The position numbers were made by a program, and so were the translations under genes. Positions 25,423 through 33,307 of a stretch of DNA of 64,000 bases are shown here, piece after piece. The notes beneath the pieces are model-generated. The model worked only from the letters and a program-made list of their open reading frames with translations, made no database searches and was not told the origin of the DNA. Position 1 is the stretch's first letter, and each line of letters opens with the position of its first letter. Source of the DNA: Saccharopolyspora galaxeae (lineage in GTDB: Bacteria; Actinomycetota; Actinomycetes; Mycobacteriales; Pseudonocardiaceae); the NCBI RefSeq assembly GCF_016526145.1, contig NZ_JADDUE010000016.1, forward strand, positions 1 to 64,000. The letters are read 5' to 3'.

Positions 25423-27645
25423 TCAGCCTCCCGGCAGCGGCACGACCGGTAGCGGCGCGTGGACCTGCATCATCGCGTCGTACCAGGTCCGCGCCGGGAC
25501 CTTGCCGCCGTAGATGTTGCCCTCACCGCACAGGAACGGCGGTGCGTCGCCGCCGCTGTCGCAGATCCCGCGCGGCCTGGAACCGTCGGCGTAGGTCAGC
25601 ACCGCACCGGCCATCTGCGGCGTGGCACCCAGGAACGCGGCCGACTTGTGCTCCTGCGTGGTCCCGGTCTTGCCCATCAGCGGCCGGTTCCAGCCCGCGG
25701 CCTGCGCGGCCTGCTTCGAGGTACCGACCTTGTCGTCCAGGCTCATGCCCTGCGCCAGCTGACCCGCGACCTGCGGCGAGATCACCTGCTCGCACGGCGC
25801 TTCCTTCAGCGGCACCGGGTTGCCGTTGCGGTCGGTGACCTCTTCGACCGGCGTCGGCGGGCACCACTTGCCACCGCTCATGATCGTCGCCGCGACGTTG
25901 GACAGCTCCAGCACGCTGGTCGGCGTGTAGCCGAGGGTGAACGCGCCGCGGTTGTTGCGCTTGACCGCCTCGGCCTGCGACGGGCCGTTGGAACCGTCCT
26001 CGTCGAGCGTGCTGCCGCTGCTGTTCACCCCGTTCATGCCCTGCCGCAGCCCGAGCTTCGAGGCCATGTCCACGGCGTTGTTCAGCCCGACCTGCTCCTC
26101 GAGCTTGACGAAGGCGGTGTTCGGCGAGGTCGCCAGCGCCATCTGCAACGTCCGCGGCCCCGGCTGCACCCCCTCGGCGTTGCTCACCGTGTACGGCGCG
26201 GTGCCGTTCTTGAACACCTGCGAGGTGTAGCTGGGTGGCACGTCGATCGTGTCGAAGATGCTCCTGCCCTGGTTGATCGCCGCAGCGGCGGTGAACACCT
26301 TGTAGATCGAGCCCGCGCCGAAGGGCTGCACCCGGCTGACGATGTCGTAGGCGGTTTGGCCCGCGCTCGGGTTGTTGCCGAAGTCCCGGTTCGCCACCAG
26401 CGCACGGACCTGGTGCTTGTCACCGGGCTCGACGGCGGCCATCGCGTTGGCGATGCCTTCGGTCTGCGTCGGCACCTGCTTCTCGGCGGCCTGCTTGGCA
26501 GCGTCGCTGGCACGGCGGTCCAGCGTGGTGCGCACCGTGTAGCCGCCGGTTTCCAGCTTGTCGTCGTCGATGCCGGACTTCTCCAGGTAGTCCCGCAGGT
26601 ATTCGCAGAAGAACCCGTCGGTGGTGCCGTCACCGAGGCCGACGCAGCCGTTCGGCGGCCGGCCCAGCGGCGAGGCCACGCCCAGCGGCTCCGCCTTGGC
26701 CTTCTCGGCGTCCTCCTTGGTGAGCACGTACCGGTTGTGCGGATCGGTCATCAGGTCGATCACCGTGTTGCGGCGCTGGATCGCGTCCTGCGGATTGGTC
26801 TCCGGGTTCAGCGAGCCGGGCTGGTTCACGATGGCGGCCAGCAGCGCGGACTGCGACACGGTCAGCTTGTCCGGCGTGGTGTTGAAGTAGGTCCGCGCCG
26901 CGGCGCCGATGCCGAAGGTCTGGTTGCCGAACGGGACCACGTTCAGATAACCGGTGAGGATCTCCTCCTTGGTCATGGTCCGCTCGAGCTCGACGGCCAT
27001 CTTCGCCTCGCGCAGCTTGCGGGCGATGGTGGTCTCCTTGGCCCGCTCGGCGTCGACCTCGTTCTTGGCGACCACGTGCACCAGGTAGTTCTTCACGTAC
27101 TGCTGGGTGATCGTGGAGGCGCCCTGGGTGGAACCGCCGCCCGCGTTGCTGGCCATCGCGCGCATGGTGCCCTGCCAGTCCACGCCGCCGTGGTTCCAGA
27201 ACCGCTTGTCCTCGACCGAAGTGATCGCGGACTTCATGTTCTCCGGAACCTCTTCCGGCTTGGTCTCGACGCGGTAGTCCTTGAAGAAGTGCGCGATCGG
27301 CTTGCCGTCCCGGTCGGTCACCGTCGAGACCTGCGGCATGTCGCGCTTGGCCAGCGAACTGGACATGCTCGCCATCGCGTCGGTGGTCTGGTTGACCACG
27401 GCGCCCGCGCCGGAGGCCATCGGCATCATCAGGAACGCCACCAGCACACCGGCCAGGACGCACAGCCCGAACATCTTCAACAGCACGCCGCTGCGCACTC
27501 CAGCCCCAATCACCACACGTCGCGAAGGCTCGATCTGCACCGGGAGCGCAGGCCCGATGCTCGGACCAGGCGGCCCCGGCGGTCCGGCAGCCCGACCGAG
27601 ATCGGCTCTTCCCGGGTGCCTCGCCGGTCCTTTCGTTGATATCAC
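25423..27645 (-). CDS. ponA: Class A penicillin-binding protein
   Basis: A 740-residue bifunctional peptidoglycan synthase. A Pro/Gly-rich cytoplasmic tail of about 50 residues is followed by one membrane helix (about 58-82). The GT51 domain has EDKRFWNHGG (catalytic E145), QGASTITQQ and the ERTMTKEEILTGYLN segment. The transpeptidase domain has SIYK (about 446-449), SPN and KTGT. No PASTA domain is seen. The GTG start at 27645 has no clear SD, so the true N-terminus could be a little downstream. A terminator lies after the stop. The short periplasmic C-terminal tail is Pro-rich. Confidence 0.92.
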   Translation of the reverse strand: MISTKGPARHPGRADLGRAAGPPGPPGPSIGPALPVQIEPSRRVVIGAGVRSGVLLKMFGLCVLAGVLVAFLMMPMASGAGAVVNQTTDAMASMSSSLAKRDMPQVSTVTDRDGKPIAHFFKDYRVETKPEEVPENMKSAITSVEDKRFWNHGGVDWQGTMRAMASNAGGGSTQGASTITQQYVKNYLVHVVAKNEVDAERAKETTIARKLREAKMAVELERTMTKEEILTGYLNVVPFGNQTFGIGAAARTYFNTTPDKLTVSQSALLAAIVNQPGSLNPETNPQDAIQRRNTVIDLMTDPHNRYVLTKEDAEKAKAEPLGVASPLGRPPNGCVGLGDGTTDGFFCEYLRDYLEKSGIDDDKLETGGYTVRTTLDRRASDAAKQAAEKQVPTQTEGIANAMAAVEPGDKHQVRALVANRDFGNNPSAGQTAYDIVSRVQPFGAGSIYKVFTAAAAINQGRSIFDTIDVPPSYTSQVFKNGTAPYTVSNAEGVQPGPRTLQMALATSPNTAFVKLEEQVGLNNAVDMASKLGLRQGMNGVNSSGSTLDEDGSNGPSQAEAVKRNNRGAFTLGYTPTSVLELSNVAATIMSGGKWCPPTPVEEVTDRNGNPVPLKEAPCEQVISPQVAGQLAQGMSLDDKVGTSKQAAQAAGWNRPLMGKTGTTQEHKSAAFLGATPQMAGAVLTYADGSRPRGICDSGGDAPPFLCGEGNIYGGKVPARTWYDAMMQVHAPLPVVPLPGG

Positions 27646-27789
27646 ATCGGTCGCCGCGGCCGATCAGCGCGGCGGCGTTCTCCCCCGCACCGCGGGGAAA
27701 ACGTACTCGCAGGCCGATACGCCGGAATGCGCCGGACCACGTGCTCGATCGACTACACTTGGTCACTTCGAGCCGAAGCGGAGGAGCCG

Positions 27790-28161
27790 ATGGACCCGTT
27801 CTTTGATTCCCTGGCGACCGCCCTCGGCGGTCAGGCCGCCGTCGCACTCGGGGCCGCGGCGAAGAGCGCGTTGGAAAAGGTGCGCGGACTGCTGCGCAGG
27901 CGCAGCGAGGACACCGAGACGCTGGCCGCGCTGGAGGCCGCCGAGGCGCCCGGTGCGCAGCGCCCGCAGATCACCGCGCTGGCCGAACGGCTCGACCGGG
28001 TCGCCGGGGACGATCCGGACTTCCGCGAGCAGCTGCGCGAAGCGGGCGGCGAGGTGCACAAGGAGATGACCGCCTCGGGTCACGTGGTGAACCAGAACTC
28101 CGGCGACGTGCGCAACCTGGTGCAGACCAACGAGATCCGCGGGGACATCACGTTCAACTGA
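27790..28161 (+). CDS. Small protein with possible amyloid-signalling-like tail
   Basis: A 123-residue protein. The N-terminal 35 residues are hydrophobic and Ala-rich (LATALGGQAAVALGAAAKS), followed by a charged helical region (about 35-90). The last 28 residues, reading roughly GHVVNQNSGDVRNLVQTN then EIRGDITFN, look like the short beta-arch repeats (N-x-x-S-G... V-Q-x-x-x-I-x-G) at the ends of actinobacterial NLR-associated and effector-associated proteins. ATG at 27790 has a strong GAGGAG. It is convergent with the next gene with 9 bp between stops. No enzymatic motif is visible. The amyloid reading is an inference from pattern memory. Confidence 0.6.
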   Translation: MDPFFDSLATALGGQAAVALGAAAKSALEKVRGLLRRRSEDTETLAALEAAEAPGAQRPQITALAERLDRVAGDDPDFREQLREAGGEVHKEMTASGHVVNQNSGDVRNLVQTNEIRGDITFN

Positions 28162-28170
28162 GCGCGGCGC

Positions 28171-28578
28171 TCAGCGGTCCCGCCGGTCGGCTTCGTCCAG
28201 TTCGGCGAGGTAGCGGTTGTAGGCCGCCAGTTCCGGGTCCTCGTCCTCGTCGACCGAGGACGCGGGCGGCGGCACCAGCGGGCGGCGTCGCGTGCTCGGC
28301 GTAGCGGCCGCCGCGCCGGACTCGTCCGGGAGATCCGCCTTCGCGGCTTCGGCGTCCGGGCCGGCGCGCGATTCCATCCGGATCAGCCACACCCACAGGC
28401 ACACCGTGAACACGCCGAACAGCGGCCACTGCAAGGCATAGCCCAGGTTCTGGAAGCTGCCGCCGGCGTCGTGCGCGCGGTCCCACTGCCACACCGCCAG
28501 GAAACCCGTCGCGATCGTGGCGACGACGAACAGGGCGTGCAGCGCCATCCAACGCGGGGTCAGCAGCTTGCGCTTCAC
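28171..28578 (-). CDS. Conserved small membrane protein
   Basis: A 135-residue protein with two predicted helices (HALFVVATIATGFLAVWQW and LQWPLFGVFTVCLWVWLI) and an acidic, disordered tail containing DEDEDPELAAYNRYLAEL. Proteins with this WQWDRAHDAGGSFQNLGYALQWP pattern occur widely in actinobacteria; I do not recall a defined role. The GTG start at 28578 lies about 7 nt after TAGAAT, a good -10 hexamer, so the mRNA is probably leaderless. It sits next to the DUF6319 gene in the same direction. Confidence 0.75.
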   Translation of the reverse strand: MKRKLLTPRWMALHALFVVATIATGFLAVWQWDRAHDAGGSFQNLGYALQWPLFGVFTVCLWVWLIRMESRAGPDAEAAKADLPDESGAAAATPSTRRRPLVPPPASSVDEDEDPELAAYNRYLAELDEADRRDR

Positions 28579-28655
28579 GATTCCGATTCTAGAGAGCTTC
28601 CCGGCAGCGATGTGCGCAGCGGGGCCCCGATCCGCAGGCGCGCCCGCCCGCGGGA

Positions 28656-29456
28656 TCAATCGGCGAGTTCGTCCAGCTTGCGCTGCGCCTCGGCCAGCTC
28701 CCGCTGCAGCTGTTCGACCCGGTCCCGCTGCTGATCGCGGGCGGCCTCCAGCAGCGGCTCCACCGCGGCTGCGACATCGGAGTGCAGCGACTTGGCCGCC
28801 TGCGCGACCGCGGAGGCGGTCACCGGCGTGGGCCGCAGCACCCGCTTCTTGCCGGTGCTGACCTCGACGTTCCACTGCCCGGCCTCGTCCGCGGTGAGCA
28901 CCACGGTGGCGCCCGCCGGCGACTTCGGCTTGCGCCGCGCGGCACTGCCGACGGCCTTCTGGTCCGCGGCCTGCGAGTTCGCGGACGCCGGCGCTTTCGC
29001 GGCCGTCTTCGGGGCGTTGCCCGCCTTGGCGGAGCCATCGCGCTGCGTCGTCGGCTTGCTCCCGGCACCGGTCGCGCTCTCCCCGGCCTTGCCCGAACCG
29101 GCAGCCCCGCCGCCGGACGCGGGACCGCCACCGGACGCGGCGGCGACACCGGCCGAACCGGTGCTGGCCGGGCTCGTCGCCTTCGCCCCCGCCTGCTCCG
29201 GCTCCTTGCGCTTGCGCGGCGGCTTGACCAGCGTGACCTCGGCCGCCGAGAACGAGAGCACGTCCTTCGACCCGGCCGGGCGGACCTGGATGAAATCGCC
29301 CTCGGCGGGCTCGTCGAGCGCGATCACCTTGCCGGACCGCCCCTCCGGGACGCCGACCGCCGAAGCGGTGAACCACACCGTCGGCGTGCCGCCACCGGAC
29401 AGCTCTTCCCGGAGTCCGCGGATCTCGTCGGTGGACAACGCGCGGGCCTTGGACAT
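28656..29456 (-). CDS. DUF6319-like (Rv0883c-like) protein
   Basis: A 266-residue protein. The N-terminal domain (residues 1-80: LSTDEIRGLREELSGGG, TVWFTASAVGVPEGRSGKVI) matches from memory a conserved actinobacterial family that includes Rv0883c. A central Ala/Ser/Gly-rich linker (about 90-165) is disordered, and the C-terminus is a coiled-coil-like region (DQQRDRVEQLQRELAEAQRKLDEL). No function is known to me. ATG at 29456 is preceded by GGGGGC. It is followed by the small membrane-protein gene. Confidence 0.75.
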   Translation of the reverse strand: MSKARALSTDEIRGLREELSGGGTPTVWFTASAVGVPEGRSGKVIALDEPAEGDFIQVRPAGSKDVLSFSAAEVTLVKPPRKRKEPEQAGAKATSPASTGSAGVAAASGGGPASGGGAAGSGKAGESATGAGSKPTTQRDGSAKAGNAPKTAAKAPASANSQAADQKAVGSAARRKPKSPAGATVVLTADEAGQWNVEVSTGKKRVLRPTPVTASAVAQAAKSLHSDVAAAVEPLLEAARDQQRDRVEQLQRELAEAQRKLDELAD

Positions 29457-29587
29457 GACAGCCCCCAGCTCAGGGTGCCCCCGAGTCGGAGAGCTGCGGC
29501 CCGAACAGCTGAGACCCGGACCGCGCTGTCCTCACCGGGGGTGGCGGCAACGAACCCGCACAGTATATCGAACTGCCGTGCGAAGCT

Positions 29588-31093
29588 TCAACGCCGCCCC
29601 GCACCCGCGGTGATCTCGAAGTCCGCCGGGTCGGCCTTGCGGGTGCGCAGCCAGTAGTTCCAGGTGAAACCGGGCCACACCGTGCGGTTCACGCCGTTGA
29701 CGTCCAGGTACCAGCTCTGGCACCCGCCGGCGGACCAGACCGCGTCCGAGAGCTGGTGCTGGATCCGGTCATTGAACTCGTCCTGCACCGACTGGCGCAC
29801 GTCGACCTGGTCGACGTCGCCGCGCAGGATCGGCCGCAGGCAGCTGAGCACGTAGTTGATCTGCGACTCGATCATGAACACGACGGAGTTGTGCCCCAGC
29901 CCGGTGTTCGGCCCGAGCAGGAAGAACATGTTCGGGAAACCGGAGACCGTGATGCCCAGGTGCGCCTGCATCCCGTCCTTCCAGGCGTCCCGGAGCTTGT
30001 AGCCGTTGCGCCCGGCCACGTCGAGGTGGTCGAACGCGTCGGTGACGTGGAACCCGGTGCCGAAGATGATCGCGTCCACCGGGTGCTCCTGACCGTCCCC
30101 GGAGACCACGGAGTTCTCCCGCACCTCCGCGACCCCGTCGGTGCGCAGGTCCACGTTGGACCGGTTCAGCGCCGGGTAGTAGTCGCTGGAGAGCAGGATG
30201 CGCTTGCAGCCCATCGCGTACTTCGGCGTGACCGCTTCGCGGGTCGCCGGGTCCTTCACCGCGCGCCGGATGTAGCGCTTGGCCAGGTGCTCGGAGACCT
30301 TGCCGAGCCACTTGCTGCGCAGCACCGCGACCGAGCGGAACTCCAGCACCCAGTACACCGCGGTGCGAGCGGCCCGCTGCAGCCCCGGGACGCGGCGGAA
30401 CCACTTGCGCACGCTGTGCGGGATCTCCTGATCCGGCTTCGGCTGGATCCACGGCGGCGTGCGCTGGAACAGGTGCAACTTGCCCGCTTGCTCGGCGACG
30501 CGCGGCACGAACTGGATGGCGCTGGCGCCGGTGCCGACCACGGCGACCCGCTTGTCCCGCAGGTCGTAGTCGTGGTTCCACTGCGCGGAGTGGAACACCT
30601 CGCCCTGGAAGCGCTCGATGCCGTCGAGTTCGGGGTAGCTGGGGATGTGCAGCGCGCCGACGCCCATGACCAGCGCCTTGCCGACGTATTCGGTCCCGTC
30701 GGCGGTGGCCACGTGCCAGCTGCGGGTCGATTCGTCGTACTCGCTGCCGGTGAATTCGACGCCGTAGTGGATGTGCTCGCGGATGCCGTACTTGTCCGCG
30801 CAGCGCTGCAGGTATTCGGAGATCTCCTGCTGCTCGGCGAACAGCCGGGACCACTCCGGGTTCTGCTCGAACGAGAAGGAGTACATCAGCGAGGGGACGT
30901 CGCAGGCACAGCCCGGGTAGGTGTTGTCCCGCCAGGTGCCCCCGAGGTCGTGGTCCTTCTCCAGCACCACGAAGTCCTCGATGCCGGCTTCCTTGAGCTT
31001 GATCGCGGTGCCGAGCCCGGAGAAGCCGGTACCGACGATGATCACCGACGTGTCGTGCCGCGGTGCCCGTTGTGGCTCTGGCGTGGGTGCCAT
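29588..31093 (-). CDS. Flavin monooxygenase, Baeyer-Villiger type
   Basis: A 501-residue class B flavoprotein monooxygenase. The FAD fold VIIVGTGFSGLGTA is near the N-terminus, FQGEVFHSAQW fits the BVMO fingerprint FxGxxxHxxxW, and the NADPH fold is VAVVGTGASAIQF. A GTGFHVTDAF segment carries the second FAD contact. It inserts oxygen next to a carbonyl or oxidises a heteroatom, probably on a lipid or xenobiotic ketone. ATG at 31093 has GGGAGG upstream. It is divergent from the TetR gene, which probably controls it. Similar TetR/BVMO pairs in actinobacteria respond to long-chain or cyclic ketones. Confidence 0.9.
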   Translation of the reverse strand: MAPTPEPQRAPRHDTSVIIVGTGFSGLGTAIKLKEAGIEDFVVLEKDHDLGGTWRDNTYPGCACDVPSLMYSFSFEQNPEWSRLFAEQQEISEYLQRCADKYGIREHIHYGVEFTGSEYDESTRSWHVATADGTEYVGKALVMGVGALHIPSYPELDGIERFQGEVFHSAQWNHDYDLRDKRVAVVGTGASAIQFVPRVAEQAGKLHLFQRTPPWIQPKPDQEIPHSVRKWFRRVPGLQRAARTAVYWVLEFRSVAVLRSKWLGKVSEHLAKRYIRRAVKDPATREAVTPKYAMGCKRILLSSDYYPALNRSNVDLRTDGVAEVRENSVVSGDGQEHPVDAIIFGTGFHVTDAFDHLDVAGRNGYKLRDAWKDGMQAHLGITVSGFPNMFFLLGPNTGLGHNSVVFMIESQINYVLSCLRPILRGDVDQVDVRQSVQDEFNDRIQHQLSDAVWSAGGCQSWYLDVNGVNRTVWPGFTWNYWLRTRKADPADFEITAGAGRR

Positions 31094-31138
31094 TGGCGGT
31101 CCTCCCTGTTCGGCGTCCGGCCTGCCCGGAAGGCAGCC

Positions 31139-31188
31139 TACTATGAGTAAGTTACCAACGGTAGGGTCAGCTCGGCGACCGGTAGGGT
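31139..31188. promoter_or_regulatory. Candidate TetR operator region
   Basis: A TACT-ATG-AGTA inverted repeat (31139-31149) lies near the monooxygenase start. Two direct copies of CGGTAGGGT (31159-31167 and 31180-31188) are spaced 21 bp apart, two helical turns, immediately before the TetR start. Either could be the TetR binding site. Confidence 0.45.
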
Positions 31189-31195
31189 TTGCGTC

Positions 31196-31816
31196 GTGAA
31201 CGCGCAGCATGCGACCTCCACGACCAACGGCCCCCGCAAGCGCCTCCCCCGTGCCGAACGCGAGCAGCAGATCCTCGCCGTGGCCGAAGAGGTCTTCGCG
31301 GGCAGCGGCTACCAAGCCTCGTCCATGGACGACATCGCGCAGCGCGTCGGGCTGTCCAAACCGATGCTCTACGAATACTTCGGCTCCAAAGAAGGCCTGC
31401 TCATCGCGTGCGTCGAGCGTGCGCGCCGCGAACTGCTCGACGCCACCACGGTCGCCGCCGCCAACGCCGCGGACAACGAGACGCTGCTGCACGACTGCCT
31501 GCTGGCCTTCTTCCGGTTCAGCGACGATCACGCGCAGGCGTGGGCACTGCTGCGCAGCGAGGCCGCGATCCCGAGCGCCTCGGTCGACTCGGCGGTGGAG
31601 GAGACCCGCGCGCAGCAGACCGGGCTGACCGCGCGGCTGCTGGAGGCGTCCCGCCCGGATCTGGACCCGGAGCGCCTCGAAGCGTTCGCGGAGTCGATCA
31701 TCGGCGCCTGCGAGCGGCTCGCGCTGTGGCGGGAGCGCAGCACCGAGATCACCGCCGAGCGGGCGACCCAGCACCTCATGGCCCTGATCAGCCCCAGCCT
31801 GGTGCCACCCGCGTGA
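31196..31816 (+). CDS. TetR-family transcriptional regulator
   Basis: A 206-residue repressor. The N-terminal helix-turn-helix is clear: ILAVAEEVFAGSGYQASSMDDIAQRVGLSKPMLYEYFGSKEGLL (about residues 25-70). The ligand-binding part is all-helical without close identity. GTG at 31196 is 102 bp from the divergent monooxygenase start. It probably represses that gene and itself, with a ketone or lipid as ligand; this is inferred from the gene pair. Confidence 0.9.
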   Translation: MNAQHATSTTNGPRKRLPRAEREQQILAVAEEVFAGSGYQASSMDDIAQRVGLSKPMLYEYFGSKEGLLIACVERARRELLDATTVAAANAADNETLLHDCLLAFFRFSDDHAQAWALLRSEAAIPSASVDSAVEETRAQQTGLTARLLEASRPDLDPERLEAFAESIIGACERLALWRERSTEITAERATQHLMALISPSLVPPA

Positions 31817-32071
31817 TCTCGTAACTCCGCGAAGCGATCGCCGCCAGGGCAGAATTCCGAACTCACTCGATCGAGGGGCGTACCCGCTCACGGGGTCAAG
31901 ATCTTCCGCGAGGCCGCCGATGTGGTGCGCGTTGATCGTCCGCCGATGCGTCCGGGCCGCCGCAGCCCGCCCGGGCCGCCGCCGGACGACACCAGGTCCC
32001 CGTCCCGGCACCGCACCCCGATGCCGGGCCGGGGATCACCTCCCCATTAGCGACATCGAGGAGAACTGATC

Positions 32072-33013
32072 TTGCGCCCCTGGACCACGCGCACCTGGCA
32101 AGCCGCCGTCGTGGCCGCGGGATTCGCCGCGGCCGGGGCCGGTACCGCCGGAGCGGCCACGGCACCCGACCTGACCGAGCCGGACCTGTCCTCGGTCCCG
32201 GACGAGATCGGCTTCCGCGCGCCGGTCGACGCCTGCCGCGCCCAGGAGGCGCCCGAGTTCAACAGCACCAAGGCCCCGTGCGTGGACGCGGACCTGCACG
32301 CGAGCGCGCCGAACGTGGTCAAGCAGGTCGGCACCGACATCGTGCGCACGACGCACGGCGCGGCCGGTGAACTCCGCGACGGGCAGCCGCCGAACGCCAA
32401 GCTCGCCGGAGTCGCCCAGCACGTCGGGCTGGAGAAGGACCGCCTGCTGGGGATGACCAAGACCCGGCCGAACGTCGGCTTGGACGTGCAGCCCGAGCAC
32501 ACCGGCCTGGTCGAGCAGCACGATCCCGAAGGCAGCTTCCTGCGCGGCGAGATCGGCCCGCGCGGCAAGACCCACGAGGGTGTGTCCACAGCGGACACCG
32601 CCGTCTCGGCCGACGTCGTGCACGGCTACACGGTCGGGCCGATGGCCCGCCCGGAGAAGGCCCTGCAACCGGTGGTGCGGAACAACCCGCTCGTCTCGGA
32701 CGAGCCCGCGGTGGGGCTGCCGAAGGCTTCCGAAGTGCTGCCCGGCGCGAAGGCGGCCACCGGCATGACGCACGCCGACGAGCTGACCTCGGCTCCCGAG
32801 CAGGTCGTCAACGGCGTCGCGGGCGGGTTGCCGAAGGCGCCCGAGGTGGTCTCCGGCGCGCAGGACGTCGCCGAGCAGACCCCGATCGGCGACGCGGCCT
32901 CGACCGCGCAGCGGACCGTGCGCGGTGCCTCCGGCGAACTGCCGCTCGCGGGCGAACTCGGCTCGGCGGCGGGCCACGCCACCGACGCGCTGCCGGAGCT
33001 GCCGCAGCGCTGA
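32072..33013 (+). CDS. Secreted protein of unknown function
   Basis: A 313-residue protein with a signal peptide (TTRTWQAAVVAAGFAAAGAGTAGAATA, cleavage probably near residue 29). The rest is low in hydrophobics and rich in Pro, Glu and Ala, with internal repetition: LPKASEVLPGAK and LPKAPEVVSGAQ, and the pairs GAAGEL / GASGEL. Two cysteines (DACRAQ and APCVD) could form a disulfide. The start is TTG 32072, chosen for a strong GAGGAGA 7 nt upstream. It may be a cell-wall-associated spacer protein. No domain is recognised. Confidence 0.75.
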   Translation: MRPWTTRTWQAAVVAAGFAAAGAGTAGAATAPDLTEPDLSSVPDEIGFRAPVDACRAQEAPEFNSTKAPCVDADLHASAPNVVKQVGTDIVRTTHGAAGELRDGQPPNAKLAGVAQHVGLEKDRLLGMTKTRPNVGLDVQPEHTGLVEQHDPEGSFLRGEIGPRGKTHEGVSTADTAVSADVVHGYTVGPMARPEKALQPVVRNNPLVSDEPAVGLPKASEVLPGAKAATGMTHADELTSAPEQVVNGVAGGLPKAPEVVSGAQDVAEQTPIGDAASTAQRTVRGASGELPLAGELGSAAGHATDALPELPQR

Positions 33014-33026
33014 GGCGACCAACGCG

Positions 33027-33064
33027 AAAGGGCGCCGGACCGACTTGCGGTCCGGCGCCCTTTT
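33027..33064 (+). terminator. Intrinsic terminator after the secreted protein gene
   Basis: AAAGGGCGCCGGACC, a 7-nt loop, then GGTCCGGCGCCC followed by TTTT. The pairing is perfect (12 bp plus A-T). It is the best Rho-independent terminator in the window. Confidence 0.95.
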
Positions 33065-33074
33065 CAGCGCCTGC

Positions 33075-33292
33075 CTTTGAACCTAGGTTCGGCTCTGGGT
33101 GTTGGCTACTTTCAAGCGGCGTCAGCCGCTTCCGCCACCTGCGCAAACCGACCATCGGCGGGTTCTCAGGCGTCGTCTCGCGAGGACAGCTCCGACGCCG
33201 AGTAGGGCGCTACTTAAGGAGGAGATCCCGCAGCGAGACGGCGCCCGAGGTTCCGCTAAGCGACCACCCACGCAAAACGAGCTCAACGACAA
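33075..33292 (-). repeat. Dispersed structured intergenic element, copy A
   Basis: About 215 bp ending some 15 bp after the stop of the minus-strand fadB gene. It shares long blocks with copy B: the left block CCACCTG.GCAA.C.GACCA.CGGCGGGTTCTCAG, the middle TCTCGCGAGGACAGC, and the right GAGGTTCCGCTA and CACC.ACGCAAAAC. Stems: AAGCGGC/GCCGCTT (33114-33131), CGTCTCGC/GCGAGACG (33174-33181 with 33233-33240), CTCC/GGAG (33190-33193 with 33218-33221) and GAGTAG/CTACTT around a GGCG tetraloop (33200-33215). The same stems form in copy B with different bases. Confidence 0.85.
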
Positions 33293-33307
33293 GTATTCAA
33301 GCGCTGA

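Noticed and set aside
25459-27639. 726-codon plus-strand frame opposite ponA
   Set aside because: Shadow frame with Arg/Val/Gly bias and no motif.
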